DNA from: Nitrosomonas sp.
GTDB taxonomy: Bacteria > Pseudomonadota > Gammaproteobacteria > Burkholderiales > Nitrosomonadaceae
NCBI RefSeq assembly: GCF_020852615.1
Contig: NZ_JADZAJ010000012.1
Location: 1 to 59,552 of the forward strand
DNA length: 59,552 nt
Reading direction: 5' to 3'
The notes beneath the pieces are model-generated. The model had not been told where the DNA came from. It searched no databases and saw only the letters and a program-made list of their open reading frames with translations. The translations under genes and the position numbers were made by a program. Shown one piece after another: positions 12,413 through 23,938 of this stretch (position 1 is its first letter; every line of letters begins with the position of its first letter).

Positions 12413-13129
12413 CTACCTGTTCGGCCTGATTTGGTTCGGCCTGATTTGTCCGGATTCATGCATCACACAATCACTTTTTTCCAGAAAACCATCCTCATTG
12501 AATCTGACCGTCTCCCCTGGTTTAAACCGGGGAGGGGTTTGCCGGGTAATTATGTAATGATTGCCATCATTTGCCATCAGGCTGATTCTGTAATAAACAG
12601 GCTCGGCAATGTTCCTTTCGGGCGGAGTGTAACCACTGTTACCCGGAACATCGATTTCAGTAAAAAAACTTCCCCCGTGTCTGCCCAGGGGAATTGCGAC
12701 TGTCCCCGGGATCAGGGTATTCGTATTGCCACTGTTAGCAGGATTAAGCGTGATGGAGGCGATGTGTTCCACTACGCTGCAATAACCGGCCGGAAGCTGC
12801 GCAGGGTCAATCAAGGCTCGGGAAGCATCAGTGCTGCGGATACTCCGATAGGCCGGCTGTTTCAATCTGCGTTCATTTTTGCCTGCTGATCCGGTAGAGA
12901 ACACCACTTCTCCTGCGGACGCTCCCTGCCGGCCGGATTTTGAATGTGACCCGGCTGTTCCCCGACTGTTTACAGCCTTGTCCGGCTGCACACCGGAAGC
13001 CAGTGCAACTTCAGCCAGTCCTGTGCAGATAGCCAGGGATAATGCAGCCATTATCAGCTTATAAAGGGCCCTCTGAAAAACGATCTGCGTTGCTATCACC
13101 ACGTTCAAAACAACCGGGCAATCAGACAT
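12413..13129 (-). CDS. Exported protein of unknown function with C-terminal pentapeptide repeat
   Basis: The product has about 238 residues from the ATG at 13129, which has GGAG 6-7 bases before it; an earlier ATG at 13141 is possible. A hydrophobic stretch around MAALSLAICTGLAEVALASG looks like a signal peptide core preceded by a long n-region, so an internal start nearer 13051 cannot be excluded. The middle is low-complexity and basic. The C-terminal part (YYRISLMANDG, RFKPGETVRF) resembles the small beta domain found at the end of some SlyB-like outer-membrane proteins, a weak similarity only. The last residues repeat QIRPN twice. It lies downstream of lysS on the same strand. Confidence 0.6.
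   Translation of the reverse strand: MSDCPVVLNVVIATQIVFQRALYKLIMAALSLAICTGLAEVALASGVQPDKAVNSRGTAGSHSKSGRQGASAGEVVFSTGSAGKNERRLKQPAYRSIRSTDASRALIDPAQLPAGYCSVVEHIASITLNPANSGNTNTLIPGTVAIPLGRHGGSFFTEIDVPGNSGYTPPERNIAEPVYYRISLMANDGNHYIITRQTPPRFKPGETVRFNEDGFLEKSDCVMHESGQIRPNQIRPNR
12419..12448. repeat. 15-bp tandem duplication at the end of an exported protein gene
   Basis: The unit GTTCGGCCTGATTTG occurs at 12419-12433 and 12434-12448 without interruption. In the reverse-strand gene it encodes QIRPN twice immediately before the stop codon. It is in frame, so copy number could change without breaking the gene. Confidence 0.85.
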
Positions 13130-13252
13130 AGCAAGCTCCATGATTCGATGCGGAAATTACCACATCGGCAATCACACTTTGTGCTTGAGCAGCTCTGGAG
13201 TGATATCAGTCCGGGCTGCTCTCTGAAAACAGGCTGGAACCGGCAGCTGCCG

Positions 13253-14761
13253 TCAGTCTTCCTTGCGCAGCTGCGGGAACAGAATAACATCACGGATGCT
13301 TGGAGAATCGGTCAGCAGCATCACCAGTCGATCAATACCGATTCCCTCACCTGCTGTTGGCGGCAGACCGTATTCCAGCGCCTGGATATAGTCAGCGTCA
13401 TAGTGCATTGCTTCCATATCGCCCGCCTCTTTTGCTCTGGCCTGCTCCAGGAAGCGAGCGGCCTGGTCTTCAGGATCGTTTAATTCGGAAAACCCGTTCG
13501 CGATTTCCCGCCCGGCAATATACAGTTCAAAACGATCCGTAATTTCCGGATTGGCATCGTTACGGCGTGCCAGCGGAGAAACCTCGGCCGGATAATCAAT
13601 GATAAATACCGGCTCAAACAGCAGATGCTCGGTCGTTTCGTCGAACAGAGCGAGCTGCAGGCCGCCGGTTCCGCTGCCGGGATTGAATCCGATTCCCTTC
13701 GCCTGCAAAATTTTGATCAACTCATCCCTGCTGTTAAGCTGCGTTTCAGAATATTCAGGGTGGTATCTCAGAATGGCCTGCGTGACAGTCAGTCGGGCAA
13801 AAGGCCGGGCAAGATCCATTTCACGCTGCTGACAGATGATACGGGTGGTTCCCAGCACCTTCAGTGCAACTTCGCGCAGCATGGATTCCGTCAGCTCCAT
13901 CAGGTAATTGTGATCCTGATAGGCTTCATAAAACTCCAACATGGTAAATTCGGGGTTATGACGGGTGGATATACCTTCATTCCGAAAATTACGGTTGATT
14001 TCGAATACTTTTTCCATACCGCCCACGACCAGCCGTTTCAGATAAAGCTCCGGCGCAATGCGCAGATACAGCGACATATCCAGTGCATTATGATGAGTGA
14101 CGAAAGGCCGCGCAGTCGCACCGCCAGGGATGGAGTGCATCATGGGGGTCTCAACTTCGAGATACCCGCGGCTGACGAGAAATTCACGAACCGCCTGGAT
14201 GATTTTCGAGCGAACAGCAAATACCTTGCGTGCCTCTTCATTGGTAATCAGATCGAGGTAGCGCCGCCGGTATTTCTGTTCCTGATCGGTCAGGCCGTGA
14301 AATTTTTCCGGCAGCGGACGCAGGGATTTGGTCAGAAGGTGCAGCTGTGTCACCCGCAACGACAATTCATCCGTCCTGGTTTTGAACAACACACCTTCCG
14401 CTCCGAGAATATCGCCCAGGTCATAATGCCGGAATGCTTCGTGAGCGGATTCCCCGGTATGATCATTGGAAATATAGAGCTGCACCCGTCCACTCATGTC
14501 CTGAATCGTTGCAAAACTTGCCTTCCCCATCACGCGCTTGAACAACATGCGCCCGGCAATTTTTACCTTTACCTGACTGCTTTCCAGTTCTTCTCTGGGA
14601 CAGCCATCATATTTCTCATGCAGATCACGAGCCAGACTGTCCCGGCGATAATCATTCGGGAAAGCATTACTGATCTCTCGCAACGCAGTCAGTTTGGAAC
14701 GGCGTTCCGCGATGAGACTGTTTTCATCCTGGGAAATACCGGGTATATCTTCCTGGGTCAT
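13253..14761 (-). CDS. lysS: Lysyl-tRNA synthetase, class II
   Basis: The 502-residue product has an N-terminal OB-fold anticodon-binding domain ([23 protein letters not shown]) and a class II catalytic core with motif 2 around [18 protein letters not shown] and motif 3 [10 protein letters not shown]. It charges tRNA-Lys in the cytoplasm. The length is normal for LysS. It is divergent from glnS across 266 bp, so two aminoacyl-tRNA synthetases share one regulatory region. The usual partner prfB is not adjacent. Confidence 0.97.
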   Translation of the reverse strand: MTQEDIPGISQDENSLIAERRSKLTALREISNAFPNDYRRDSLARDLHEKYDGCPREELESSQVKVKIAGRMLFKRVMGKASFATIQDMSGRVQLYISNDHTGESAHEAFRHYDLGDILGAEGVLFKTRTDELSLRVTQLHLLTKSLRPLPEKFHGLTDQEQKYRRRYLDLITNEEARKVFAVRSKIIQAVREFLVSRGYLEVETPMMHSIPGGATARPFVTHHNALDMSLYLRIAPELYLKRLVVGGMEKVFEINRNFRNEGISTRHNPEFTMLEFYEAYQDHNYLMELTESMLREVALKVLGTTRIICQQREMDLARPFARLTVTQAILRYHPEYSETQLNSRDELIKILQAKGIGFNPGSGTGGLQLALFDETTEHLLFEPVFIIDYPAEVSPLARRNDANPEITDRFELYIAGREIANGFSELNDPEDQAARFLEQARAKEAGDMEAMHYDADYIQALEYGLPPTAGEGIGIDRLVMLLTDSPSIRDVILFPQLRKED

Positions 14762-15027
14762 ATTTATTCCAAGTTTTCGGTAATTTTTATTGATATAAAA
14801 TTTCTCTGTTTTCGTGCCGGATGGCGCAGCAGCCCTAGAGTCACCGCCGCACGCCCAATCAGCGTGTATTATAGTGGCTTTACCCGGCCCGGTTTAACGA
14901 GCTTGGTAAACTGTTTGTGTTTATTTACGGCAGCAGGTTAAATGCGCATACACATTCTCATTCTTTACATTGCCACCCATCCCGGCACATCAATCAATCT
15001 TCTGCTGAAATCAACTGAAAAATATTT

Positions 15028-16728
15028 GTGAATACGCCAGCAACCCCAACTCACTTTATTCGCAACATCATCGAGGAAGACAACCGTACCGGTAAATGGA
15101 ACGGACGTGTGGAAACACGCTTCCCCCCCGAGCCAAATGGTTATCTGCATATCGGTCATGCTAAAAGTATTTGCCTGAATTTTGGACTTGCCCGGGAATA
15201 CAACGGAATCTGCCATCTGCGATTCGACGATACCAACCCTGAAAAGGAAGCTCAGGAATACGTCGATGCCATTATTGAATCAGTGCACTGGCTGGGTTTT
15301 GACTGGAAAACACATCTCTATTTTGCTTCTGATTATTTTGACCAGCTATACGAATTTGCGGAATACCTGATCACGCAGGGAAAAGCGTATGTGGATAGCC
15401 TGCCGGCGGAAGAAATCAGGAGATTGCGCGGAACCCTGACTGAGGCCGGTATAAACAGCCCTTATCGTGACCGTCCGGCAGAAGAAAATCTCGACCTGTT
15501 CCGGCGCATGCGCGCAGGCGAATTCCCGGATGGGGCACATGTGTTGCGCGCCAAAATTGATATGGCTTCTCCCAATATCAATCTGCGCGATCCGGTCATC
15601 TACCGCATCCGCCATATTCACCACCAGCGCACCGGCGATAAATGGTGCATCTATCCGATGTACGATTACACCCATTGCATTTCTGATGCACTGGAACGGA
15701 TCACTCACTCGCTCTGCACGCTGGAATTTGAAGATCATCGTCCACTGTACGACTGGGTACTGGACCAGCTCACCGGGAAAGTTCCCTGCCATCCGCAGCA
15801 GATTGAATTTGCACGGCTGAACCTGACCTACAGCGTAATGAGCAAGCGTAAACTGATCGATCTGGTGGAAAACAGACTGGTGGACGGCTGGGACGATCCA
15901 CGCATGAATACACTGGCCGGGTTGCGCCGCCGGGGCTATACACCGGAATCTATCCGTCTGTTTGCGGAACGTATCGGCATCAGCAAAGCGGATTCCTGGA
16001 TTGATATATCCATCCTGGAAGATTGCCTGCGTGAAGATCTTAATGAATCAGCCTTACGCCGCATTGCCGTACTCGATCCGGCGCTGCTGATCATTGATAA
16101 TTTTCCAGAAGGGCATGAAGAAGTTTGTTACGCCCCCAATCACCCGCAAAAACCTGAATCGGGCACACGCGAACTGATACTGACGAAACAGATTTACATT
16201 GACCGGGAAGATTTTATGGAAACACCAGGTAAAGGCTTTTTCCGCCTGTCACCAGGCGCCGAAGTGCGGCTACGTTATGCATTCATCGTAAAATGTACCC
16301 ATGTTGTCAAGGACGACACGGGAAAAATCCTGGCAATCCACTGTATTTATGACCCTGATACCAAAAGCGGTACTGCCGGAGCTGAAACCCGCAAGGTGCG
16401 CGGTAATATCCACTGGTTGTCAGCCACCCGTGCCAGCACTGCAGAAATCAGACTGTATGACCGCCTGTTCAGTGACCCATACCCTGATGCGGAGGGAAAG
16501 GATTTCAAAGCTTCTCTTAACCCTGATTCCAAACACATCATTACTGGCTACGTTGAACCGGCTTTAAACGAGGCGCGCGCTGAGCAGCGCTTTCAGTTTG
16601 AACGCTACGGCTATTTTGTGGCTGACCTGGCAGACACCAGGCCGGGAAAACCGGTATTCAATCGTACTGCATCCTTACGCAACACCTGGGAAAAAACCAC
16701 AAACAAATCAAATACAAACAGATCATAA
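15028..16728 (+). CDS. glnS: Glutaminyl-tRNA synthetase
   Basis: The 566-residue product is a class I synthetase with [15 protein letters not shown] (HIGH at 41-44) and VMSKRKL as the KMSKS counterpart, followed by the C-terminal beta-barrel anticodon domain. It charges tRNA-Gln directly, so this organism need not rely only on the GatCAB transamidation route for glutamine. Translation appears to start at GTG (15028), giving the family N-terminus NFIRNII-like; no strong Shine-Dalgarno is visible. It is divergent from lysS. Confidence 0.97.
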   Translation: MNTPATPTHFIRNIIEEDNRTGKWNGRVETRFPPEPNGYLHIGHAKSICLNFGLAREYNGICHLRFDDTNPEKEAQEYVDAIIESVHWLGFDWKTHLYFASDYFDQLYEFAEYLITQGKAYVDSLPAEEIRRLRGTLTEAGINSPYRDRPAEENLDLFRRMRAGEFPDGAHVLRAKIDMASPNINLRDPVIYRIRHIHHQRTGDKWCIYPMYDYTHCISDALERITHSLCTLEFEDHRPLYDWVLDQLTGKVPCHPQQIEFARLNLTYSVMSKRKLIDLVENRLVDGWDDPRMNTLAGLRRRGYTPESIRLFAERIGISKADSWIDISILEDCLREDLNESALRRIAVLDPALLIIDNFPEGHEEVCYAPNHPQKPESGTRELILTKQIYIDREDFMETPGKGFFRLSPGAEVRLRYAFIVKCTHVVKDDTGKILAIHCIYDPDTKSGTAGAETRKVRGNIHWLSATRASTAEIRLYDRLFSDPYPDAEGKDFKASLNPDSKHIITGYVEPALNEARAEQRFQFERYGYFVADLADTRPGKPVFNRTASLRNTWEKTTNKSNTNRS

Positions 16729-16858
16729 ATAATAACCTGAAATACAATGACATAATCGCAAAATCTGAATATCCGGCTAAAACCAACCTTTATTACTCCA
16801 CATCAGCATAATTTTCTTGTTATACTCGGTTCCCGTTTCAACAACACGAATTGAAAGT

Positions 16859-17383
16859 ATGTCCTCAAAACACATTGTCATTCTGTTGCTCAGCGCTGGC
16901 ATGGCAGTGGGATGCAGTTCCATCCCGAAAGAATCAAACCAGACAGAAGTTTCACGTCATTGGCATAAGCCCGAGCTTATTCTCCCCAAAGAAACAGCAG
17001 AAAATGATCCCTATTCGTACTTTGTACGGGATCGTCTGTACAGCCGGTATCAGGAATGGCAAGGGGTACGTTACAGACTGGGTGGCTCAGATCACTCAGG
17101 AATAGATTGCTCGGCATTTGTCAAAATTATCTACGAGGCAGAATTTGGCCTCTCATTGCCCAGAACGGCGCTTTCACAAGCAACCCTCGGTCACGAAGTT
17201 GACCAAAGCAGGCTAAAACCGGGTGATCTGGTTTTCTTCAGAACCAGCAGGCATTCACAACATGTGGGAATTTACCTCGAAAGCAGGCAATTCCTGCATG
17301 TTTCAACCAGAAAAGGTGTGACCATATCTGAACTGGATGATTCCTACTGGAAATCCAGATACTGGAAATCAGTCAGAATCTAA
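16859..17383 (+). CDS. NlpC/P60-family lipoprotein endopeptidase
   Basis: The 174-residue product starts at the ATG at 16859, which places a signal peptide and lipobox AVGC (Cys19) at the N-terminus; the frame is open further upstream to 16817 but that would spoil the signal. The C40 peptidase domain shows GIDCSAFV (catalytic Cys84), SQHVGIY (His135) and FLHVS (His147). Family members such as MepS (Spr) cleave peptidoglycan cross-links or stem peptides from the outer-membrane inner face. It stands alone between glnS and the convergent ppsR. Confidence 0.88.
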   Translation: MSSKHIVILLLSAGMAVGCSSIPKESNQTEVSRHWHKPELILPKETAENDPYSYFVRDRLYSRYQEWQGVRYRLGGSDHSGIDCSAFVKIIYEAEFGLSLPRTALSQATLGHEVDQSRLKPGDLVFFRTSRHSQHVGIYLESRQFLHVSTRKGVTISELDDSYWKSRYWKSVRI

Positions 17384-17423
17384 AGCTGGACAGCATTACC
17401 GGGTCAGTAGCTGATTGGCGGTA

Positions 17424-18254
17424 TCAGGTTCCGTACTGACGCCTTTCCAGATGGGCACGGTCAATAATGGATGCACTGATCTCTTCTATTGACACACTCG
17501 TTGTGTCGATGGAAGGGATATCACACTGTCTGTACAACTCGTTCTGCCATTGCAGCTCGCGCTGGCATTCAGCAAACGAAGCATAATGACTGCCAGGATA
17601 GCGTTCTTCGCGTATTGTTTGAAGTCGTGCCGGACTGAGCGTCAGCCCAAACAGTTTTTTTTGCATCGGCTGCAATAGCGGGGGAAGCTGCATTACCCCC
17701 ATATCTTCCGGCGTAAACGGATAATTGGCCGCGAGCACTCCATACTGCAAAGCCAGATAGACACACACCGGCGTTTTACCGGTACGCGAAACTCCCACCA
17801 ATATTACATCAGCATCAGAAAGCAACCTGGTATTAGCACCGTCATCACTGTTGAGCGCATACTGGATTGCCGCAATGCGCCGGAAGTAGGAAGCGTCCTG
17901 CCTGAGAACATGGGAACGCCCCGGCGTGCGTACGGGAGGTTGCTGTAATGCCGCTTCCAGCGGCCCCAGACATATCTCAAAAAAATCAAACAGCACGCAG
18001 TTTGCCCGGCGGACAGAAGCAAGAACAACCGGATCAAGCAAGGTACTGAACACCAGTGGCGGCTTCCCTTCCTGTTCTGCAGCGGCATTGATCTGTTCAA
18101 CGATTACCTGCACTTTGGCCGCACTGTCCATGAAAGCGGCATAACGCTTTTTCCATTCGATTCCATCGAATTGCGTCAGCAGACTGTGGCCAAGTGTTTC
18201 TGCCGTTATCCCTGTACGATCTGACAAGAAAAAAACACTCCGCTGCAGCATCAC
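17424..18254 (-). CDS. ppsR: PEP synthase regulatory protein (bifunctional kinase/pyrophosphorylase)
   Basis: The 276-residue product begins with SVFFLSDRTGITAETLG and has the P-loop GVSRTGKTP, hallmarks of the DUF299 family. These enzymes inactivate PEP synthase by ADP-dependent phosphorylation of a threonine and reactivate it by phosphate-dependent removal. The gene starts 1 bp after the ppsA stop codon on the same strand, so regulator and target are tightly coupled. The length is normal. Confidence 0.94.
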   Translation of the reverse strand: MMLQRSVFFLSDRTGITAETLGHSLLTQFDGIEWKKRYAAFMDSAAKVQVIVEQINAAAEQEGKPPLVFSTLLDPVVLASVRRANCVLFDFFEICLGPLEAALQQPPVRTPGRSHVLRQDASYFRRIAAIQYALNSDDGANTRLLSDADVILVGVSRTGKTPVCVYLALQYGVLAANYPFTPEDMGVMQLPPLLQPMQKKLFGLTLSPARLQTIREERYPGSHYASFAECQRELQWQNELYRQCDIPSIDTTSVSIEEISASIIDRAHLERRQYGT

Positions 18255-18255
18255 G

Positions 18256-20631
18256 TTACGGCTCCCCGCCAGCCAGATATAGCCAGGTATCCACTACCGT
18301 ATCCTGGTTAAGTGACAGGCTGCTGACACCCTGCTCAACCAGCCAGCGGGCAAAATCCGGATAATCGGAAGGCGCCTGGCCGCAGATACCAATATATTTC
18401 CCCTGTTTGCGACAGGCATCGATCGCCATTTTCAGCAACCGCTTGACCGCCGGATTACGTTCATCAAACAAATGGGCAACCAGCCCGGAATCACGATCCA
18501 ATCCGAGTGTCAACTGAGTCATGTCATTTGATCCAATCGAAAATCCGTCAAAATATTCAAGAAACTCCTCAGCCAGCACCGCATTGGAAGGAATTTCACA
18601 CATCATGATCAGGCGTAGTCCATTGCTTCCACGCTTCAACCCGTTAGCTGCCAGCAACGCCGTAATCTGTTGCGCTTCTTCCAGCGTGCGGCAGAAAGGA
18701 ACCATTACCTCAACGTGGGTGAATTTCATTTCATCACGCACTTTGCGCAAAGCCCGACATTCCAGCTCAAAACAGGCGTGGAAAGTATCGGCAAGATAAC
18801 GCGACGTGCCACGGAACCCGATCATTGGATTTTCCTCACGGGGTTCAAAACGGTCACCCGCAATCAGGTTGGCGTATTCGTTAGATTTGAAATCAGATAA
18901 ACGCACGATCACGGGATGTGGATAAAAAGCAGCTGCCAGCGTGGCAATCCCTTCCGCCAGTTTTTCAACATAAAAAGATACCGGATCCGGATAACCCGCT
19001 ATTCGTTTCCTGATCGATGCTTTCAGATCTTCGGGCAACGTATCGAATTCCAGCAATGCTCTGGGATGAATACCGATAATATTGTTGATGATGAATTCCA
19101 GTCGTGCCAGCCCCACCCCATGATTTGGCAGCTGCGAGAATGTAAACGCCTGTGCCGGATTACCAATATTCAGCATCATTTTGACAGGCAACTCAGGTAA
19201 TTTACCTACCTCTGAACTAAAGCGCTGAAAAGGAAGCAACCCTTCATAAACGAAACCGGCATCTCCTTCAGCACAGGATACGGTTACCACATGGCCATTA
19301 CTGATTTTCGCGGTTGCCTGCTCACACCCGACCACCGCAGGAATACCCAGTTCCCGCGCGATAATCGCCGCATGGCAGGTACGCCCGCCACGATTGGTCA
19401 CAATCGCTGCAGCACGCTTCATGATCGGTTCCCAGTCGGGATCGGTCATATCCGTCACCAGAACATCGCCTGGCTGAACTTCCGACATCTGCCCGGCACT
19501 CAGAATAACCCGTGCCCTGCCCTGCCCGATTTTCTGACCGATTGCGCGCCCTTGTACCAGCACCTGCCCGCGCTCATTCAGGCGAAACTGCTCAACCGAC
19601 TGCTCAGCGCGGCTTTTCACCGTTTCAGGGCGGGCCTGCACAATATAAATCTCTCCATCAATACCATCGAGTGCCCACTCAATATCCATCGGGCGGTTGT
19701 AGTGCTGCTCGATAATCACTGCCTGTCGCGCCAGTGATTCAATCTGCCCATCCGACAGACTGAAACACTGACTCCGGTCTGGCGATACCGGCCGCACCTC
19801 AGTCATCTGCCCGGCCTGCTCATCACTGTAGATCATCTCGACCGCTTTAGTACCCATCCGGCGCGAAAGGATGGCGGGCAACCCTGCTTCAAGATTACGC
19901 TTGTACACAATAAATTCATCCGGATTGACTGCCCCCTGTACAACGGTTTCTCCCAGACCGTAAGCAGAGGTAATAAACACCACATCCCGGAAACCGGATT
20001 CCGTATCCAGTGTAAACATTACGCCACTGGCACCCCGGTCACTGCGCGCCATTCTTTGTACACCCGCAGACAAAAACACCTGATCATGATGAAATCCGTG
20101 ATGTACCCGGTAAGCAATGGCCCGGTCGTTGTAGAGAGAAGCAAATACCCTTCTGATAGCATCAATCAGATTTTCCAGTCCCTGCACGTTCAGCAGCGTC
20201 TCCTGCTGGCCGGCAAAGGAAGCATCTGCCAGATCCTCCGCTGTTGCGGAGGAACGCACAGCAAAGGACACTTCGTTACCCATCTCGGAAACCAGTTGCC
20301 GGTAGGCTCCGGTGACAGCTTTCAACAGGCTGTCCGGCAACGGCGCAGCAAGCAGCCAGGAGCGGATCAGCTTGCCGGTGGCTGCCAATGCTTCCACATC
20401 GTCTACATCCAGCGTCGATAGTTTCTGGCTGATACGATCACCCAGATCATTATTTTTGAGAAATTCCCGGTAAGCATGCGTTGTCGTGGCAAATCCACCG
20501 GGAACTTTCACTCCGGCGCGGGCAAGATTCCCAATCATTTCTCCCAGCGAGGCATTTTTACCTCCCACTCTTGCCACATCACCCATACCGACCTGATCCA
20601 GCCACAAAATACAGTCAGAATGATCAGCCAT
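18256..20631 (-). CDS. ppsA: Phosphoenolpyruvate synthase
   Basis: The 791-residue product has the three PEP-utilising domains in order: an ATP-grasp-like nucleotide-binding domain ([12 protein letters not shown]), the swivelling phosphohistidine domain with [15 protein letters not shown] (the catalytic His), and the C-terminal TIM barrel with [16 protein letters not shown] and the [11 protein letters not shown] active-site loop. It makes PEP from pyruvate and ATP for gluconeogenesis. It sits between a Mth938-fold gene 43 bp upstream and ppsR 1 bp downstream. Confidence 0.97.
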   Translation of the reverse strand: MADHSDCILWLDQVGMGDVARVGGKNASLGEMIGNLARAGVKVPGGFATTTHAYREFLKNNDLGDRISQKLSTLDVDDVEALAATGKLIRSWLLAAPLPDSLLKAVTGAYRQLVSEMGNEVSFAVRSSATAEDLADASFAGQQETLLNVQGLENLIDAIRRVFASLYNDRAIAYRVHHGFHHDQVFLSAGVQRMARSDRGASGVMFTLDTESGFRDVVFITSAYGLGETVVQGAVNPDEFIVYKRNLEAGLPAILSRRMGTKAVEMIYSDEQAGQMTEVRPVSPDRSQCFSLSDGQIESLARQAVIIEQHYNRPMDIEWALDGIDGEIYIVQARPETVKSRAEQSVEQFRLNERGQVLVQGRAIGQKIGQGRARVILSAGQMSEVQPGDVLVTDMTDPDWEPIMKRAAAIVTNRGGRTCHAAIIARELGIPAVVGCEQATAKISNGHVVTVSCAEGDAGFVYEGLLPFQRFSSEVGKLPELPVKMMLNIGNPAQAFTFSQLPNHGVGLARLEFIINNIIGIHPRALLEFDTLPEDLKASIRKRIAGYPDPVSFYVEKLAEGIATLAAAFYPHPVIVRLSDFKSNEYANLIAGDRFEPREENPMIGFRGTSRYLADTFHACFELECRALRKVRDEMKFTHVEVMVPFCRTLEEAQQITALLAANGLKRGSNGLRLIMMCEIPSNAVLAEEFLEYFDGFSIGSNDMTQLTLGLDRDSGLVAHLFDERNPAVKRLLKMAIDACRKQGKYIGICGQAPSDYPDFARWLVEQGVSSLSLNQDTVVDTWLYLAGGEP

Positions 20632-20674
20632 AACTTACCCTCCGTTAAATTTCAAACTGTTGTTCACCAGCAGG

Positions 20675-21043
20675 TCAAATCAGTATTGCAGCCGCCACAT
20701 GCCTGCCTTCTGATGACAGAATATTGTAGGTTCTGCAGGTTGCCTGCGTATCCATCACTTCAAACCCGATTCCACGCGAAAGTATCATTCTCATCAGCGA
20801 TACATCGGGAAACTGCAGCGATGTTCCTGTGCCAAGCAAAATGATTTCCGGCTGTACAGCCAGCAGCGCTTCAAAATGCTCCATACCCAACCGGCTGATA
20901 CTGTCCGCCTGCCAGTGTTCGATAAGCTGATTTGGCAGAACGATCATGTTATCCGTATACCTTACCTGATTGACGGCAACGTAGCCTTCTCCATAGCCGG
21001 AAAACATGTTCAGACCGGAGTGATCCGAGAGATGCAGCTTCAT
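20675..21043 (-). CDS. Mth938-like domain protein (DUF498)
   Basis: The 122-residue product shows the Mth938/Xcc1710 family pattern, including VNQVRYTDNMIVLPNQ, EIILLGTGTSLQFP and GIGFEVMDTQATCRTYNIL. The biochemical function of bacterial members is not known to me; a related mitochondrial protein (NDUFAF3) assists complex I assembly. I chose the ATG at 21043 because GAGGG lies 5 bases before it, rather than the ATG at 21055. It is probably co-transcribed with ppsA. Confidence 0.82.
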   Translation of the reverse strand: MKLHLSDHSGLNMFSGYGEGYVAVNQVRYTDNMIVLPNQLIEHWQADSISRLGMEHFEALLAVQPEIILLGTGTSLQFPDVSLMRMILSRGIGFEVMDTQATCRTYNILSSEGRHVAAAILI

Positions 21044-21176
21044 GAAAACCCTCATGACAAAATGATTTATTTGACCCGAAGCAAGTGATACAGCCGGTTT
21101 AACCGGTCATTTTCACCCCAACCGGGATTAGCGTAACATGGTATGCTTTTTTCGTACCGAACATCTCATTACGTCC

Positions 21177-22403
21177 ATGCAACCCATCAAAAAATCCAGC
21201 AAACTCGACAATGTCTGCTATGACATACGGGGTCCGGTTCTTGATCGCGCCAAACAAATGGAGGATGAAGGCCATCGCGTCATCAAGCTCAATATCGGCA
21301 ACCCCGCTTCCTTCGGTTTCGAAGCACCGGATGAAATTTTGCAGGATGTCATTCGCAATCTTTCCGCCGCATCCGGTTATTGTGATTCAAAGGGATTATT
21401 CGCCGCCCGTAAAGCCATCATGCATTACACGCAGGAAAAAAATATCGCCAATGTACAGATGGATGATATTTACATCGGAAACGGCGTATCGGAACTGATC
21501 ATGCTGGCCACACAGGCGCTGCTGGAAAATGGTGATGAGGTACTGGTTCCTTCACCGGATTATCCGTTATGGACAGCGGCGATTTCACTTGCCGGCGGAG
21601 TTGCACGACATTACGTCTGCGATGAGCAATCAGACTGGTTACCTGATCCGGAAGAGATACAGGCCAAAATCAGCAGCAGAACGCGAGCTATCGTTATCAT
21701 CAACCCCAACAATCCAACCGGCGCACTGTATCCGGATGATCTGCTGCGTAACATTATCGAAATCGCCCGGCGTAACAATCTGATCATTTTTGCCGACGAA
21801 ATCTACGACAAGATCCTCTACGACTCTGCCAGCCATACCTCGGTAGCCTCGCTGGCTGACGATGTTTTATTCGTCACGTTCAACGGTTTATCCAAAAACT
21901 ACCGTGCGGCCGGTTTCCGCTCCGGCTGGGCTGTTGTTTCCGGCAACAAAACCCATGCACGGGATTACATTACCGGGCTTAACATGCTGGCATCCATGCG
22001 GTTGTGTGCCAATGTCCCATCGCAATTTGGCATCCAGACTGCGCTGGGGGGCTATCAAAGCATACATGATCTCACCATGCCTACCGGCCGGCTGAAACGA
22101 CAGCGCGATCTGGCCTGGAAACTGCTCACCGATATCCCCGGGGTGACCTGCTTCAAACCTCAAAGCGCACTGTACCTGTTTCCACGGCTTGATTCCGACT
22201 ATTACCCGATAGAAGATGATGAACGATTTGCGCTGGATTTACTGCTGGAAGAAAAAGTACTCATCGTGCAGGGGAGCGGATTCAACTGGCCGCAACCTGA
22301 TCATTTCCGCATTGTATTTTTGCCGAACAGCGATGATCTGACAGAAGCCATCGGCCGGATCGCACGATTTCTCGACCGCTACCGCATTCGCCACCATCGC
22401 TGA
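21177..22403 (+). CDS. alaA: Alanine transaminase AlaA-like aminotransferase
   Basis: The 408-residue product is a fold-type I PLP aminotransferase with INPNNPTGALY, FADEIYDKILYD and the PLP lysine in NGLSKNYRAAGFRSGW. The N-terminal KSSKLDNVCYDIRGPVLDRAK closely follows the AlaA (YfbQ) pattern, which converts pyruvate and glutamate to alanine and 2-oxoglutarate. The ATG at 21177 matches the family start; the frame is open to 21138. It precedes hom and thrC on the same strand with 105 bp to hom, so all three may act in the aspartate/alanine branch of amino-acid synthesis. Confidence 0.9.
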   Translation: MQPIKKSSKLDNVCYDIRGPVLDRAKQMEDEGHRVIKLNIGNPASFGFEAPDEILQDVIRNLSAASGYCDSKGLFAARKAIMHYTQEKNIANVQMDDIYIGNGVSELIMLATQALLENGDEVLVPSPDYPLWTAAISLAGGVARHYVCDEQSDWLPDPEEIQAKISSRTRAIVIINPNNPTGALYPDDLLRNIIEIARRNNLIIFADEIYDKILYDSASHTSVASLADDVLFVTFNGLSKNYRAAGFRSGWAVVSGNKTHARDYITGLNMLASMRLCANVPSQFGIQTALGGYQSIHDLTMPTGRLKRQRDLAWKLLTDIPGVTCFKPQSALYLFPRLDSDYYPIEDDERFALDLLLEEKVLIVQGSGFNWPQPDHFRIVFLPNSDDLTEAIGRIARFLDRYRIRHHR

Positions 22404-22508
22404 TTCCGTCACCGGAAGAAACGGGAACGAAGCGGGTACCGACTAGCCTCGCTTTATTCCGTATATAATCTGCTGTTTACTTTCACTGATGCATCAATCA
22501 ATCTTGTT

Positions 22509-23825
22509 ATGAAGCCAATTCACATAGGGCTGCTCGGTGTCGGCACCGTTGGCGGCGGCACTTATACCGTTTTGAAACGCAACCAGCAGGAAATTACCCG
22601 CCGAACCGGCCGCAGTATCATTGTCCGCATGATCGCGGATCTGGATCAGGAGAAAGTTCGTCGTCTGACGGCAGGGGATGATGTCATTGTGACTGCCGAT
22701 GCGCTTGAGGTTGCCAGACATCCGGAAATTGATATCGTCGTCGAACTGATGGGAGGGCAGACCATTGCCAAACAGGCCATCCTTGAAGCCATCGCTCACG
22801 GTAAACATGTCGTTACTGCCAACAAAGCCCTGCTGGCCATTCATGGCAATGAAATTTTCGCTGCGGCACAACAACATAACGTCATTGTTGCATTCGAAGC
22901 CGCAGTAGCGGGCGGCATTCCCATCATTAAAGCTCTGCGTGAAGGCCTGGCAGCCAATCACATCGAATGGATCGCCGGCATCATCAACGGAACCAGCAAC
23001 TTCATCCTGTCCGAAATGCGCTCCAAAGGACTGGATTTCACCACCGTTCTGGCTGAAGCACAGAAACTGGGCTATGCCGAAGCTGATCCGACTTACGATA
23101 TTGAAGGGATTGATGCCGCACATAAAATCACCATCATGTCCGCCCTTGCCTTTGGTATCCCGGTACGATTCAACCAGGCCTACATTGAAGGGATTACGAA
23201 ACTGGCCAATGATGATATCCGCTATGCGGAAGAACTCGGCTATCGCATCAAACTGCTGGGTATTACCAAACGCACCGCCAGCGGAATTGAACTGCGTGTC
23301 CACCCGGCGCTGATTCCGGTCAAACGGCTGATCGCCAATGTTGAAGGCGTCATGAACGCGATCATCGTAAAAGGTGATGCAGTGGGGCCAACACTTTACT
23401 ACGGTGCCGGAGCCGGTGCGGAGCCTACCGCCAGTGCAGTCATCGCTGATCTGGTTGATGTGACACGCTTGCTCACTTCCAGTCCGGAGCACCGGGTGCC
23501 CGTGCTGGCATTCCTGCCGGAACTGCTGTCCGATACACCCATCGTCCCGATGGAGGATGTTGAAACAGCTTATTACCTGCGGTTCCAGGTGCGGGACAAG
23601 TCAGGCGTGCTGGCTGACGTTACACGCATCCTGGCAGACAGCCATATCTCTATCAGCGCCATGATTCAGAAAGAGCATGCGGATAAAGAAGATAAGGTCA
23701 ATATCATCATGCTGTTGCACAAGACCAGAGAAAAAAACATCAACACGGCTATTGAAAAAATCCAGAGCCTCCCCGCCATGGCTGATAAAATTATTCGAAT
23801 CCGGCTTGAAGAACTCGGCAGTTAA
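22509..23825 (+). CDS. hom: Homoserine dehydrogenase
   Basis: The 438-residue product has an N-terminal NAD(P)-binding domain starting IGLLGVGTVGGGTY, the catalytic segment GTSNFILSEM, YGAGAGAEPTASAV, and a C-terminal ACT domain (YYLRFQVRDKSGVLADVTRILAD) that usually mediates threonine feedback. It reduces aspartate semialdehyde to homoserine. It is monofunctional, with no aspartokinase domain. thrC follows after 113 bp. A TATAAT hexamer at 22464-22469 upstream lacks a good -35. Confidence 0.97.
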   Translation: MKPIHIGLLGVGTVGGGTYTVLKRNQQEITRRTGRSIIVRMIADLDQEKVRRLTAGDDVIVTADALEVARHPEIDIVVELMGGQTIAKQAILEAIAHGKHVVTANKALLAIHGNEIFAAAQQHNVIVAFEAAVAGGIPIIKALREGLAANHIEWIAGIINGTSNFILSEMRSKGLDFTTVLAEAQKLGYAEADPTYDIEGIDAAHKITIMSALAFGIPVRFNQAYIEGITKLANDDIRYAEELGYRIKLLGITKRTASGIELRVHPALIPVKRLIANVEGVMNAIIVKGDAVGPTLYYGAGAGAEPTASAVIADLVDVTRLLTSSPEHRVPVLAFLPELLSDTPIVPMEDVETAYYLRFQVRDKSGVLADVTRILADSHISISAMIQKEHADKEDKVNIIMLLHKTREKNINTAIEKIQSLPAMADKIIRIRLEELGS

Positions 23826-23938
23826 GCGTTTTCCTTACATCAGGGCCTGATTCATCCTCTGCATCCTCGCGGAGTTGGCACGCCTTCACCAGGACCGGAA
23901 TACCCGGCTGTTTTGTACCCCGCTTATCACAGGTTTAT

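Noticed and set aside
13625..14941. 438-codon open frame antisense to lysS
   Set aside because: It mirrors lysS, lacks any recognisable motif and has no ribosome binding site; lysS is unmistakable.
22494..23492. 332-codon open frame antisense to hom
   Set aside because: Shadow of hom; composition rich in Phe, Asn and Asp repeats typical of antisense reading.
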